A DNA stretch of 64,000 bases from Gloeotrichia echinulata CP02 (GCA_038087035.1 CP051187.1:186001-250000); one strand, 5' to 3'. Shown: positions 33,362 through 43,507, counted from the first letter of the stretch. Translations and numbers: made by a program. The notes: a model not told the origin generated them from the letters alone.

Positions 33362-34447
33362 TTAAGACTGAGCTAGTCTGAGAGCCATTTCCATCATTTG
33401 AGATCTGACTAATTTTTCCTTATTGTTATTGATAGATAGAAGTTTCTCAATCACTCCGATTGACCTCAAATTGTCTCGCGCAATTTCCCAAGCTAGGGTG
33501 GTGTATATAATGGCATCCAAGTTGTTATACTTAGGCTGCCAACCCAATACTTGCTGGATTTTATCCGCACAAGCTGTAACACAAGCTGGGTCTCCAGGGC
33601 GACGACTGGCTGCTATCACGGGGAAATCTACGCCAGAAAGAGCCTTGACACGTTCGACAACTTGCCTTACACTATATCCTTGGCCATAACCACAGTTGAG
33701 AATTTGGCTGTTACCGCCCTGTTCTAGGTAGCTTAAAGCATCGACATGGGCTGCTGCTAAGTCTTCAACATGGATATAGTCGCGAATTCCCGTACCATCA
33801 GGTGTGGGAAAATCAGTGCCAAAAATGTGCAATTCTGGTTGACGGTGGAGTGCAGTATTACAAGCGGCTGCAATCAAGTGAGTTGCATTGCGAGAATTCT
33901 GTCCTAGTCGTCCACTAGGGTCGGCTCCCCCGACGTTGAAGTAGCGTAGAATTATGTACCGTAGGCGAGAGGCTAACCCATAGTCTTGAATGAGCCATTC
34001 GCTCATGAGTTTGGAGCGCCCGTAGGGGTTAATCGGTAGGGTGGGAGTAGACTCGGTGACGGGATTTTCTTGAGGTTGTCCGTAAACTGCGGCTGTACTA
34101 GAAAAAATGAATTGCTTAACACCCATTACACTACAGCACCGGAGCAAATTCAGAGTATTGCGGGTGTTGTTGGCGTAATAATCGAGGGGATTGGCAACGG
34201 ATTCTGGTACAATTAAACTGGCAGCAAAGTGCAGAACTGCACTAAATTGATGCTTGGCAAAGACTTGGTAAAGACGGTCTATATCTGCTAGATCGCCGAT
34301 AATTAGCTCACCAGACAGTACGGCTTGGGGTACACCGGTAGAGCAGTTGTCATATATGACGACATCATAACCGGCTTCGCCGAGTTGGCGGACGACGTGG
34401 GAACCAATATAGCCAGCACCCCCAGTCACCAAAACTTTTTGATTCAT
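33362..34447 (-). CDS. galE: UDP-glucose 4-epimerase
   Basis: 361 residues. NAD-binding VTGGAGYIGSHVVRQL, catalytic SSTAAVYG with YGRSK (Tyr and Lys), RYFNVGGADPSGRLGQ and GTGIRDYIHVEDLA identify GalE. Interconverts UDP-glucose and UDP-galactose for surface polysaccharide. The C-terminus runs about 30 residues past the usual end (IGVIEKLLSINNNKEKLVRS and on). Its ATG overlaps the stop of the upstream phosphotransferase gene by 4 bp (ATGA), so both are one operon and translationally coupled. Confidence 0.93.
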   Translation of the reverse strand: MNQKVLVTGGAGYIGSHVVRQLGEAGYDVVIYDNCSTGVPQAVLSGELIIGDLADIDRLYQVFAKHQFSAVLHFAASLIVPESVANPLDYYANNTRNTLNLLRCCSVMGVKQFIFSSTAAVYGQPQENPVTESTPTLPINPYGRSKLMSEWLIQDYGLASRLRYIILRYFNVGGADPSGRLGQNSRNATHLIAAACNTALHRQPELHIFGTDFPTPDGTGIRDYIHVEDLAAAHVDALSYLEQGGNSQILNCGYGQGYSVRQVVERVKALSGVDFPVIAASRRPGDPACVTACADKIQQVLGWQPKYNNLDAIIYTTLAWEIARDNLRSIGVIEKLLSINNNKEKLVRSQMMEMALRLAQS

Positions 34448-35859
34448 CGACCTTTACCCAACAAAACAACTCTGACAGTTTTAAAGGCGATCGCAATGTC
34501 TAACCAGAAGGAATAATTTTTGATGTAGTAGAGGTCATAAGATAGCTTTTCGTAAGCATCTTCAACCGAAGCACCGTAGGGATATAAAACCTGTGCCCAA
34601 CCAGTAATTCCTGGCTTAACTAAATAACGCAGTTCGTAGTATGGAATCGCCTCTTTGAGTTGAATATCAAACTCCGGGCGCTCTGGACGTGGACCGATCA
34701 AGCTCATTTCCCCGCGCAACACATTCCAAATCTGTGGTAGTTCATCAATTCGCAGGAGTCGTAGCCAGTATCCGACTCTGGTAATGCGGGGATCACGTTG
34801 ACTAGCCCATTGTGCGCCCCGCTTTTCAGCGTCTTGATACATGGAGCGGAATTTATAAACCCGAAATGGCTTACTGTATAGTCCTGTGCGTACTTGACTA
34901 TAGAAAATTGGCCCTGGACTATCTAATTTAATTAGTGCTGCCACCAATAGCATCAGTGGAAACAAAACTACAAATAACAGCCCCGTCAACATCAGGTCTA
35001 AAAACCGCTTCAGTTTGAGACTAATACCATCAGAAACTAAGTTAAAGCCATCGCTAAAAGCCAACCATTTATCCTCAAGTAAGGATGAAGGCAGTTTATA
35101 CCATAAAGTTTCGCAAATATCGGGTAGTCTGTAAACTGGGATGCCTTGGAGTCGCAGCTGCATCAAATTCTGCACTTGTGCATCAGAGAAATCAGGGGTT
35201 GCTACTACTACACCTGACCAGGACTGCTGAATCAAAGTAGGTAAGTCGCTCACGTATCCTCCACAGCTGAGATGGGATTCTGTTTGAGTCAATTCCGTGA
35301 TATTTTCACCAGCTTCCTTCAAGACCACCAATCGTCCCAAGGGGTTCCGTACCAAGAACATTTGGGCAAATTTCATGGCACACTCGTTAGCACCCAGCAT
35401 CAGCCAACGACTTTGTTGAGCGTGCGATCGCATCCACTCAACTGCCCATAACCTTAATATCACTGCCCAGATTGTAAATATTCCCAGGCTGATTAGCAAT
35501 ATACCCCGGCCCAGTAGGGGGTGTTGTCCCCAGGTTCCCGATAGGTAAATTAGGGAGGAAGTGATGCCACCAACTATTAAACTGCTAATCAAGATCCGTG
35601 CCGGCGCACGCAAACCAGCAATTTGCTTGTCTGGATGGTAAGTATCTGCTAGATAAAGCCCTGACAGAACCAGGAGTATAAATCCGCACACAACTCCATC
35701 GAAGCCCTCAAGTGGTTGACCGAGACGCCACCAAAAGGCTGCTCCCAAACAGGAAACTAAGCCAAAAACATCTCCTATTAAAAGCAAGACGGGTAGAAAA
35801 CGTGGTATTTTTACTAACTGAATACCTTCCCTGTAACTCGATAATGGTATATGGTACAT
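34444..35859 (-). CDS. Polyprenyl glycosylphosphotransferase priming exopolysaccharide synthesis
   Basis: 471 residues from MYHIPLSSYREG; a longer frame to 35901 is possible. Five N-terminal membrane helices, a central nucleotide-binding-like region (SRWLMLGANECAMKFA), one more helix and the C-terminal PNPT domain: KRFLDLMLTGLLFVVLFPLM, VYKFRSMYQDAEKRG, RLLRIDELPQIWNVLRGEMS, LIGPRPERPEF and KPGITGWAQV. Transfers the first hexose-1-phosphate to undecaprenyl phosphate. Coupled with galE, whose product may be its substrate. Divergent from the wzc gene over a 1.4-kb spacer. Confidence 0.9.
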   Translation of the reverse strand: MYHIPLSSYREGIQLVKIPRFLPVLLLIGDVFGLVSCLGAAFWWRLGQPLEGFDGVVCGFILLVLSGLYLADTYHPDKQIAGLRAPARILISSLIVGGITSSLIYLSGTWGQHPLLGRGILLISLGIFTIWAVILRLWAVEWMRSHAQQSRWLMLGANECAMKFAQMFLVRNPLGRLVVLKEAGENITELTQTESHLSCGGYVSDLPTLIQQSWSGVVVATPDFSDAQVQNLMQLRLQGIPVYRLPDICETLWYKLPSSLLEDKWLAFSDGFNLVSDGISLKLKRFLDLMLTGLLFVVLFPLMLLVAALIKLDSPGPIFYSQVRTGLYSKPFRVYKFRSMYQDAEKRGAQWASQRDPRITRVGYWLRLLRIDELPQIWNVLRGEMSLIGPRPERPEFDIQLKEAIPYYELRYLVKPGITGWAQVLYPYGASVEDAYEKLSYDLYYIKNYSFWLDIAIAFKTVRVVLLGKGR

Positions 35860-35905
35860 AAGTGTTCTATAATACAAGTCATTGAAAATCAATACTCCCA
35901 ACTAT

Positions 35906-36069
35906 TACTCTGTCAAGATAAAAATGATGGACTGTAGTGCGGGCATCTTGCCCGCGTGAGCGAGACGCTCTGTCAAGATAAAAATGATGGACTGTAGTGC
36001 GGGCATCTTGCCCGCGTGAGCGAGACGCTCACACTACCAAAAATCCCTCAAAACAAAATTGACAGACTA
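35906..36069 (+). mobile_element. 104-bp MITE, copy 1, with 60-bp internal duplication
   Basis: Same element as at 36691, 56813 and 60485, but the segment CTCTGTCAAGATAAAAATGA ... GAGCGAGACG is repeated in tandem, giving 164 bp. The right end is followed by CTAG; the left flank is CTAT, one change from the expected duplication. Confidence 0.9.
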
Positions 36070-36073
36070 CTAG

Positions 36074-36690
36074 TCAAATGTATTTTCTTTACAGATAGTT
36101 ACAGTTTGAGGTATTATTCCGAGGTAATACATGGTTATGTTTGTTTCCACCTACTGCTGGTGCTTAAAGATTAATCTAAGTATATACTAATTACTAGTCA
36201 TCTAGACAACAAAAAACTCAAACTACCAATTGTTAAAGTATTTTTTTTTTAAAGTAGTTTAGAATACTTGCTTTTTCCAATTAGATGACATTAGATGTTG
36301 ATTTAGAAATAGTTACGGGCGTCAAAAAATACAACCTATCAAAATCATCATCTGCCTCTAGACCGGTGATTTAATAATTTGTTGGTGGTAATTGTGGGTG
36401 GATGAAACTAAGACCAAATTTTTTAATCTTTGGGAGTGAGGCTGACTGTTACCTAAGTCTTGTATTATGTGATTCTAATAGACAATCTGACGGAGGGTAT
36501 ATACAAAAAAAGACAAAATAAAAGATTGGGTGGTGCAACTGATCAAACAAGATATTTAATAGATTTAAGAGGTTGTTTGAAAAGTCTGTTTTGATGTGCC
36601 CTGGCGATTAGAAATCGCGGCTACACAGACAAAACCCAGCGACATGGGTTGAAAACCCTTCTCTACGTTCGCACAGGCGGACAATGCTAG
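36074..36690. other. AT-rich spacer between exopolysaccharide operons
   Basis: No gene. Near 36370-36395 TTTGTTGGTGGTAATTGTGG with a GTGGATGA continuation resembles the TnpB zinc-ribbon coding remnant at 60690. At 36600-36660 lies a GC-richer dispersed repeat (CGATTAGAAATCGCGGCTAC) common in cyanobacterial spacers. Confidence 0.45.
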
Positions 36691-36794
36691 TAGTCTGTCA
36701 ATTTTGTTTTGAGGGATTTTTGGTAGTGTGAGCGTCTCGCTCACGCGGGCAAGATGCCCGCACTACAGTCCATCATTTTTATCTTGACACAGTA
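36691..36794 (-). mobile_element. 104-bp MITE, copy 2
   Basis: Flanked by CTAG on both sides (36687-36690 and 36795-36798). Inverted relative to copy 1. Ends TAGTCTGTCAA and TTGACACAGTA are imperfect terminal inverted repeats. Confidence 0.92.
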
Positions 36795-36798
36795 CTAG

Positions 36799-37245
36799 TG
36801 TAGTAGCGAATTCTATTCGCCGAGAACTTTTCAAACATACTCTAAGTAAGTCGGCAGGAATTTACAAAACTATAGGAATCTGGTTTGATGTTTGAAATAT
36901 GAAGAAAATTCTGATTCCTCTCCTCACTTACCGACCAATAACGACTGTCACTCGTTGAGGGAGATGGCTGGGCTAGTTTTCACCAATTTCTGTATTGTTT
37001 GATATCATATTTATGGTTTGCTTCACCCTTATTCGTGTCTGATCAGCCTATGTCCAGTAGCATTGCGATTATTGGTAAGCGACTCCATTACACAGTGCAA
37101 GAAATCGTATAGTCGGCGGCTGGGCATTCCGTGGACTTAAAACAAATCTCAAGGCGTCCTCAGCAATAGCTGGATTGGTTGAGAAGCCTACACTGTATGC
37201 TTGTATCGTGTAGGAGTATGTCACATAATTGTTATTAGATTCCCT
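36799..37245. other. Leader region of the wzc gene
   Basis: About 450 bp without a supported frame. It must contain the promoter of the exopolysaccharide gene cluster reading right; I cannot point to a clear -35/-10 pair. Confidence 0.4.
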
Positions 37246-39444
37246 ATGTCTACTAAACCAGAAGCCCAAGACTCCTCCCTGAATTTCCAACAATACTGGC
37301 TAATATTGAAAAGGCGTTGGCTGGTGACATCAGTTGTGATTAGTTCTGTGTTTGGAGTCACAGCTTTGGTCACATTCTCACAAAAACCAGTTTACGAATC
37401 AGACGGTAAGCTGTTGTTTAACAAACAAAGTGGGGTATCATCACTGACAAGTCTCACGGCAAAGGTGGGAGAGTTAGGCGGTCTGACTAACCTCAGTAAC
37501 CCAGTAGATACGGAAGCTGAGGTTATCCGTTCCTACCCGATTATCAATAAAACTATTACTAGCCTGAACCTGAAGGATAAAAAGGGGAAAACCCTGACGA
37601 TGGAAGGCTTTCTCAAAATATTGAAGCTGAAAACTATCCGTGGGACGGATGTGATGCAGCTTTCTTACCGCAGTACTGATCAGGAAGAAGCAGCGGCTGT
37701 GGTAAATACGGTGATGAAATATTACCTAGATAGTAACGTTCTTACCAACCGTTCCGAGGCTAGAGCGGCGCGGGAATTCTTGAGTAAGCAGATACCTGAA
37801 GTCGAGAAAAGAGTGACGCAAGCCGAAATGGCTGTGCGGCGATTTAAGGAAAAAAATCGGGTGATAGCCCTGGAGGTAGAAGCAAAAGTTGGCGTCGAAG
37901 GGTTGAAAGATCTAGTCGAGGCGATTACCAACGCCCAAGCAGAATTAGCTGCGGCTAATACTCGCTCAGTGGCTCTGCAAAATGAAATCAAATTGAATAC
38001 GCAACAAGCTGTGGAACTCAGCACCTTAAGTCAATCGCCTGGAGTCCAGCAGGTACTGACAGAATATCAAAAAGTACAAGATGAGTTAGCGGTGGCGCGG
38101 ACGCGGTATACTGACGATAATCCGGCAATTGTGAATCTGGTACTGAAAGAGGCAGCACTGAAAACTCAACTAGAAGGGCGAGTAGCCCAAACCATCGGCA
38201 ATTCTGAGTCTCAACCAGAACAGAATTTGCAAATCGGGGCGCTCAAGCAGGCTTTAAGTGAAAATCTCGTCAAAGCCGAAGTAGAACGTTTGGCGTTAGC
38301 AAACCAAGTAGCGGAATTACGGAAAGCTTTTATCATCAACAAAACACGTTTGGAGAGCTTACCGCGACTGGAACAACAGCAGCTACAGCTACAGCGTCAA
38401 TTACAAGTGGCGCGAATTACCTATGAACAACTGCTCAAGCAATTGCAAGAAGTTGAGGTGGTAGAAAACCAAAATGTCGGTAATGCGCGGGTAATATCTG
38501 AAGGTTTAGTTCCAGAAAAGCCGGTTTCTCCGGTGATTCCCCTGAATTTAGCCCTAGGTGGATTTTTAGGAATCTTGCTGGGTGCGGGAACGGCGCTGAT
38601 CTTGGAAGCGTTGGATAATTCCCTCAAGACAATTGAGGAAGTCAAACGGCTATTGGGCTATCCCTTGCTGGGTACGATTCCCTTGACTGAAAAAGTTAAG
38701 GGTGCTGATGGTGATGCACTAGTAGAATTACCTGTACTGAACAATCCTTATTCGTCTCAGTCCGCAGCCTTTGAAATGCTCCAGGCGAATCTAGGGTTCT
38801 CGATTTCTGACAAAGCGCTGAGAGTAATTGTCATCAGTAGTTCTATTCCCGGTGAAGGTAAATCCTTTGTCGCTGCTAACTTAGCAGTAGCGGTAGCCCA
38901 AATCGGACGACGAGTCCTATTGCTGGATGGAGATATGCGGCGTCCCCGTCAGCATAAAATTTGGGAACAGTCTAACCTTGTGGGGCTGAGTAATATTTTA
39001 GTGAGTCAAGCTGAGTTACAAACTACTACGAAAGAAGCTTTGATGACTCTGGATTTGGTAACATCAGGGACAATTCCACCGAATCCAGCAGCACTGTTAG
39101 ATTCTCAACGGATGGCGGAGGTGATTCGAGAGGCTAGTAAGGAATATGACTTTGTGATTATTGATGCTCCACCTTTGACGGCGGTTGCTGATGCACTCAT
39201 GTTCGGTAAGTTGGTGGATGGTCTATTGTTGGTTGTGCGTCCTGGGGTGGCTAATATTGCGTCGGTTAATGCGGCGAAGTCGTTGTTGGAGCAAGCCGGT
39301 CAGCGGGTGTTGGGTATGGTGGTGAATGGTGTGACTTCTGGTAGTAGTTATGGTGGTTATTATTCTAAGGGTTATTACGGGGCGAGGGGGAATGAGAAGA
39401 ATGGGAAGGTGGATGTGCCAATGTCTAAAATTCGGATTTCGTGA
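37246..39444 (+). CDS. wzc: Polysaccharide copolymerase / BY-kinase (Wzc-like)
   Basis: 732 residues from MSTKPEAQDSS. N-terminal Wzz domain with membrane helices near residues 26-45 and about 425-445 (LNLALGGFLGILLGAGTALI), a long periplasmic coiled coil between them, and a C-terminal tyrosine autokinase: Walker A SSSIPGEGKSF (about 535), A' LLLDGDMRRP (about 560), B FVIIDAPPLT (about 637), then a Tyr-rich tail (YGGYYSKGYYGAR). It controls chain length and export of capsule or exopolysaccharide by cyclic autophosphorylation. First gene of the rightward cluster. Confidence 0.92.
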   Translation: MSTKPEAQDSSLNFQQYWLILKRRWLVTSVVISSVFGVTALVTFSQKPVYESDGKLLFNKQSGVSSLTSLTAKVGELGGLTNLSNPVDTEAEVIRSYPIINKTITSLNLKDKKGKTLTMEGFLKILKLKTIRGTDVMQLSYRSTDQEEAAAVVNTVMKYYLDSNVLTNRSEARAAREFLSKQIPEVEKRVTQAEMAVRRFKEKNRVIALEVEAKVGVEGLKDLVEAITNAQAELAAANTRSVALQNEIKLNTQQAVELSTLSQSPGVQQVLTEYQKVQDELAVARTRYTDDNPAIVNLVLKEAALKTQLEGRVAQTIGNSESQPEQNLQIGALKQALSENLVKAEVERLALANQVAELRKAFIINKTRLESLPRLEQQQLQLQRQLQVARITYEQLLKQLQEVEVVENQNVGNARVISEGLVPEKPVSPVIPLNLALGGFLGILLGAGTALILEALDNSLKTIEEVKRLLGYPLLGTIPLTEKVKGADGDALVELPVLNNPYSSQSAAFEMLQANLGFSISDKALRVIVISSSIPGEGKSFVAANLAVAVAQIGRRVLLLDGDMRRPRQHKIWEQSNLVGLSNILVSQAELQTTTKEALMTLDLVTSGTIPPNPAALLDSQRMAEVIREASKEYDFVIIDAPPLTAVADALMFGKLVDGLLLVVRPGVANIASVNAAKSLLEQAGQRVLGMVVNGVTSGSSYGGYYSKGYYGARGNEKNGKVDVPMSKIRIS

Positions 39445-39630
39445 TGGTTGCTCCTATCTTTATGGTTAGTGCTTATTATGCCTGTTATCTGTCATATTTT
39501 AGATAGATTGGACGAAAAGAAACACTTCACGGTTGGTTATCACATAGTTGCAACTAAAATGTGAGATAGTTCATCCAGGAAATAACTTATTCTCAATAAA
39601 TTTATTGTTTAGCAACACTAAATTACTAAA

Positions 39631-41097
39631 TTGAAAAACAGTTTTTTAAAGAATGGATTCTACAATGCTGCTGGTGGAATTATCCGAATTGGATTAGCTT
39701 TACTCACAATTCCCTTACTGATTCGCCTGATTGGCGTTGAAGAATACGGGTTGTGGACACTGGCTTCTACCGTAATCTTAATTGTTGCTTTAGCTGAGGC
39801 TGGTCTTGCTACAGCAACTACCGTGTTTGTCTCTCAGGACTTAGGAAAGGAGGATGTTGATGGATTATCGCAGACTTTAACTGTAACCTTTGGGGCTATG
39901 CTGATACTAGCTACCCTCGGAGCGATCGCTCTTTGGTTTGGTGCTGAGGGTATTGTTGATTTGTTCCCTAAACTAGGAAAAACACAACAGTTAGCAGCCA
40001 TACAAGCTTTACAACTTGGTGGCTTGGTAGTCTGGGCAAAATTATTGCAACAGGTTTTAATCGGTGTGGAGCAAGCTTATCAGCGTTATAGCTTGCTGAA
40101 TATTTTGAATACGATGCAATGGGTTTTGCTGAGTTTGGGACTGTTTGGGGTAGCTTGGTTTGGTGGTCGGACGGTCGCACTCATGCAGTGGCAAGCTTTA
40201 ACAAGTGTAGTAACATTGTTAAGTCATATTTGGGTAGTGCGATCGCTTGTTCAGGGTGTACGCCTACGACTCATTTGGAAAACCGAAAAGGGGCTAGCAA
40301 TTGCAAACTATAGCCTAATAATATGGTTGATATCTTTAGGGACTGCTTTGTTCAGTAGAGGTGATCGCCTGATTGTTGGTTATTTGCTAGGTTCTGAAAC
40401 CCTCGGAGTATACGCTGGAATTACTGATGCAACAGCAGCAATTAACTCATTCTCAGCATTGCCTGTTCAGCCCCTTGTTCCAGTTCTTAGCAATCATTCA
40501 GCAAAGCATAATATCAGTAATCCAGAGTTAGCAAAAAAGGTAAAACAGGCTTTTGAAGTGAATGGACTTTTTGCCTTAGGTTCTGCTGCTTGGCTGTTTA
40601 TGTTTGCACCATTAGTTATGCATCTAATGTTTGCAGATGCAGCTACTGACAACAGTATAGTTGGTTTTAGAGTGGCAACAGTCATTTATGGACTTTTTTC
40701 ACTGAATACTGTAGGATTCTTTATCCTTATCAGTGTTGCTGCCAAGTTGGTGATGAGCATTCAGTTGATGAGTGGGTGTTTTTCATTGATATTAATTGCC
40801 ATTGGGGCAAGCAAATTTGGATTGTTGGGTGCCATTACAGGTAATATTGGTTTTCTTGTAACTTGGCTAATGATTTTTTCAGGTCTTGATCTGTTAAAGT
40901 TACCTAAATGGTTATGGCTAAAATCTTTAATATTTCCATTAATTTGGTTTACAATGTGTATATTAATTGGCTTATTAATTTCTCAAATTGAATTTATAGT
41001 CATTATTTCTACAATCCAAATGATAATTCTAATTGGCTGGTTTTTAAGTATTTATAAACAAAATTTTAGGGTAATGCTAAATAAAATTGGTTTTTAG
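39631..41097 (+). CDS. wzx: Polysaccharide flippase (Wzx/MATE-like)
   Basis: 488 residues, about 12-14 membrane helices. The N-terminus NGFYNAAGGIIRIGLALLTI and LIRLIGVEEYGLWTLASTVI is typical of oligosaccharide flippases; no ATG is available, so translation probably starts at TTG 39631. It would move the lipid-linked repeat unit made by the neighbouring transferases across the membrane. Sits between wzc and the methyltransferase genes. Confidence 0.88.
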   Translation: MKNSFLKNGFYNAAGGIIRIGLALLTIPLLIRLIGVEEYGLWTLASTVILIVALAEAGLATATTVFVSQDLGKEDVDGLSQTLTVTFGAMLILATLGAIALWFGAEGIVDLFPKLGKTQQLAAIQALQLGGLVVWAKLLQQVLIGVEQAYQRYSLLNILNTMQWVLLSLGLFGVAWFGGRTVALMQWQALTSVVTLLSHIWVVRSLVQGVRLRLIWKTEKGLAIANYSLIIWLISLGTALFSRGDRLIVGYLLGSETLGVYAGITDATAAINSFSALPVQPLVPVLSNHSAKHNISNPELAKKVKQAFEVNGLFALGSAAWLFMFAPLVMHLMFADAATDNSIVGFRVATVIYGLFSLNTVGFFILISVAAKLVMSIQLMSGCFSLILIAIGASKFGLLGAITGNIGFLVTWLMIFSGLDLLKLPKWLWLKSLIFPLIWFTMCILIGLLISQIEFIVIISTIQMIILIGWFLSIYKQNFRVMLNKIGF

Positions 41098-41157
41098 CAA
41101 CCCGCCAATAAAATCAAAATAATTGTATTAGTATTCATTGTAAAAATAAACAAAAAA

Positions 41158-41973
41158 ATGGATAAAATTATGACCCAATCATCAATAATATTTGGAATGC
41201 GTTATACCCTTAAGACTGTCTATCATGTTATTTCTGAATTAGGATTCAATCCTCTCAATACAATTTCATTTCTGAGAGGTATCCCTATTTATGTTTATCA
41301 ATTCATAAAATTTTATTTAGAAAGTCAAAAGTCCGATCAAAGTCTTCGTATCGGAAATCCGTTTCCATGTATGATAGACAGATATGAAGGGGCAGGTCAT
41401 ATCACTAAACATTATTTTCATCAAGATTTATGGGCTGCACGCAAAGTTTATCAGAATAATCCCGAACATCACATAGATGTTGGCTCAAGAATTGATGGTT
41501 TTGTTGCCCATGTACTAACTTTTCGTGATATTGAAATCCTTGATGTTAGACCTATGGCTTCAAATGTTTCTGGTATGACCTTTCGTCAAGCTGATTTGAT
41601 GCAATCAGAAAGCGTACCAGCCAACATCTGTGATTCTCTTTCTTGTCTACATGCATTAGAACATTTTGGACTGGGACGATATGGAGATCCAATTGATTCA
41701 GAAGGTCATATTAAAGGTTTACATTCTTTAACAAAGTTGTTAAAACCAGGTGGAAAGTTATTACTATCAGTTCCCATTGGTTTTGAGAGAGTTGAATTTA
41801 ATGGACATCGTGTATTTTCAGTTGAAACTATCCTTTCACTGACCAAGGAAAATTATGACTTAATTTCATTTTCTTACATTGATGATGGAGATAATTTTTA
41901 CGAAAATTATGATACAGAGAAAGTTCCAGATATGATTTACGGCTGTGGTCTATTTGAGTTTAAAAAAAACTAA
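41158..41973 (+). CDS. DUF268 protein (methyltransferase-like)
   Basis: 271 residues; a second Met four codons in is possible. HHIDVGSRIDGFVAHVLTFR, IEILDVRPM and CLHALEHFGLGRYGDPID followed by LLKPGGKLLLSVPIG are the DUF268 core, which has the Rossmann layout of SAM-dependent methyltransferases (DVGSR replacing DxGxG). Likely modifies a sugar or lipid intermediate in this locus. Low GC compared with wzc. The last 18 codons and 30 bp beyond are duplicated at 43334-43405. Confidence 0.8.
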   Translation: MDKIMTQSSIIFGMRYTLKTVYHVISELGFNPLNTISFLRGIPIYVYQFIKFYLESQKSDQSLRIGNPFPCMIDRYEGAGHITKHYFHQDLWAARKVYQNNPEHHIDVGSRIDGFVAHVLTFRDIEILDVRPMASNVSGMTFRQADLMQSESVPANICDSLSCLHALEHFGLGRYGDPIDSEGHIKGLHSLTKLLKPGGKLLLSVPIGFERVEFNGHRVFSVETILSLTKENYDLISFSYIDDGDNFYENYDTEKVPDMIYGCGLFEFKKN

Positions 41974-42001
41974 ATTTCGTCAATAGCAAAAGCTAACAAA
42001 C

Positions 42002-42073
42002 TTTTACACTATTTGGTATTGGCGACAAATGAAAAAATTATTTATGCAGGTAGTTAAAAAAATATGCGAGTAA
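42002..42073 (+). pseudogene. 3' remnant of a second copy of the 44946 glycosyltransferase gene
   Basis: Encodes FYTIWYWRQMKKLFMQVVKK before TAA, matching the C-terminus of the gene at 44946 (FYMIWYWRQMKKYFNIK). It begins 28 bp after the DUF268 stop, directly behind the tract that is duplicated at 43405, so it marks a recombination joint. Confidence 0.7.
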
Positions 42074-42133
42074 GTTCGGATTACCAGTTTTCTGTGGATA
42101 GTAGACATTGTGTATTTTAAATGGAGTATTACT

Positions 42134-42931
42134 ATGAAGAATTTGATCAGGCGTTATTTATTTGCTATTTTAGCAACCACTCAATTTCACCCCCTATTTA
42201 AATGTTTATATAGACTTTCTGTTTGGGGTATGAACATCGGTTTAGGTGGGGGGGTTGAAGATAGCGGAGAAAAATATGTATTGAGTAAATTTGCAAAAAC
42301 TATAGGTGCAAATAAGATTCCTGTAATATTTGATGTTGGTAGTAATCAAGGTCAATTTGCCTGTGCTGCATATCAAATTCTTGGCAAACAAGTTAGAATG
42401 CATTGTTTTGAACCATCACGAATCACATTCAATACTTTGGAAAAAAATCTAGATGGATACTCAAACATTCAATTGCACAACTTCGGATTGGGAGATTCTG
42501 ATGAGGAAGTTACTCTATATGCAGAAGAGGAATTATCAGGTTGTGCTTCACTATATGACCGTCAACATTTTGGTGGATCGGGAATGAGGCTAACAGAGAC
42601 AATCAGACTCAAAGCTCTAGATGACTTCTGTGCCAAAAACGGTATTGAGCATATTGACTATCTTAAGTTAGATGTTGAGGGGCATGAATTAAATGTCTTA
42701 AAAGGAGCAACACAGATGCTGTCTTCAGGTGCAATAGATTGGATTCAATTCGAGTTTGGTGGCTGTAATATAGATTCACGGACATATTTTCGAGATTTCT
42801 TCGATTTTTTGAGCCTTCATTACCATATATTTCTCTTGTTGAGAAATGGACTCTATCCTATTAAGAAATATCACGAAACATTAGAGATATTTACAACAAC
42901 TAACTTTATAGCCATATCGAAAACTTTATAG
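42134..42931 (+). CDS. FkbM family methyltransferase
   Basis: 265 residues from MKNLIRRYLF; an ATG eight codons upstream is less likely. SAM-binding IFDVGSNQGQFACAAYQIL, acidic MHCFEPSRITFNTLEKNL, and YLKLDVEGHELNVLKGA define the FkbM family, which O-methylates sugars or polyketides. Expected to methylate the exopolysaccharide repeat unit. N-terminal residues 1-20 are hydrophobic and may contact the membrane. Part of the AT-rich half of the locus. Confidence 0.88.
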   Translation: MKNLIRRYLFAILATTQFHPLFKCLYRLSVWGMNIGLGGGVEDSGEKYVLSKFAKTIGANKIPVIFDVGSNQGQFACAAYQILGKQVRMHCFEPSRITFNTLEKNLDGYSNIQLHNFGLGDSDEEVTLYAEEELSGCASLYDRQHFGGSGMRLTETIRLKALDDFCAKNGIEHIDYLKLDVEGHELNVLKGATQMLSSGAIDWIQFEFGGCNIDSRTYFRDFFDFLSLHYHIFLLLRNGLYPIKKYHETLEIFTTTNFIAISKTL

Positions 42932-43123
42932 CGGAAGAGTTTGGTTTTGCGACAAAACTTTACATTTTAATCTTTGTGAAGCTGGACGGGTGTTATCGCT
43001 TTTTTATTTCTTACAGGAGTTGTGTTTCGTATGCCATAATCAATATTTTTTTGCAAATCAATTGTAAGTCGTAATTCATCTTCTTAATTATGAAATTTCA
43101 GAAATTTGGTGAGGGGTCATCAA

Positions 43124-43387
43124 GTGACTATACCAATTTTAATTGTTTCCTGTGATGCATATCAAGATGTCTGGCATCCGTTTTTTCATTGCTTTTTCAA
43201 AAATTGGACAGACTGTCCTTATCCAATTCATTTAGTATCAAATACACTCAAATATATAGATTCACGGGTATCGCCTCTATTAATTGGTCATGATATGGAC
43301 TACAGTTCTAACCTGATCACAGATCTAAACCAGATGATCTATGGCTGTGGTCTATTTGAGTTTAAAAAAACTAAATTTCGTCAATAG
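43124..43387 (+). pseudogene. Chimera: glycosyltransferase N-terminus joined to DUF268 C-terminus
   Basis: Codons 1-70 (IPILIVSCDAYQDVWHPFFH, CFFKNWTDCPYP) are a diverged copy of the start of the 44946 gene. At about 43334 the sequence switches to the last 14 codons of the DUF268 gene (MIYGCGLFEFKK), frame-shifted past its stop, together with the following CAAAAGCTAACAAA. The fused 87-residue product lacks a catalytic domain. It shows that a glycosyltransferase/DUF268 segment was duplicated and then collapsed. Confidence 0.85.
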
Positions 43388-43507
43388 CAAAAGCTAACAA
43401 AAGCTAATTTTATTAAAATGATAAAAAATCCAGGAAAAACAATATACAATTTGTGGTAATTAAAAATTAAATTAGACTGATTAATATTATATGGAGATTA
43501 TTTTACG

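Noticed and set aside
37722..38024. 100-codon minus-strand frame inside wzc
   Set aside because: Antisense shadow of the coiled-coil region.
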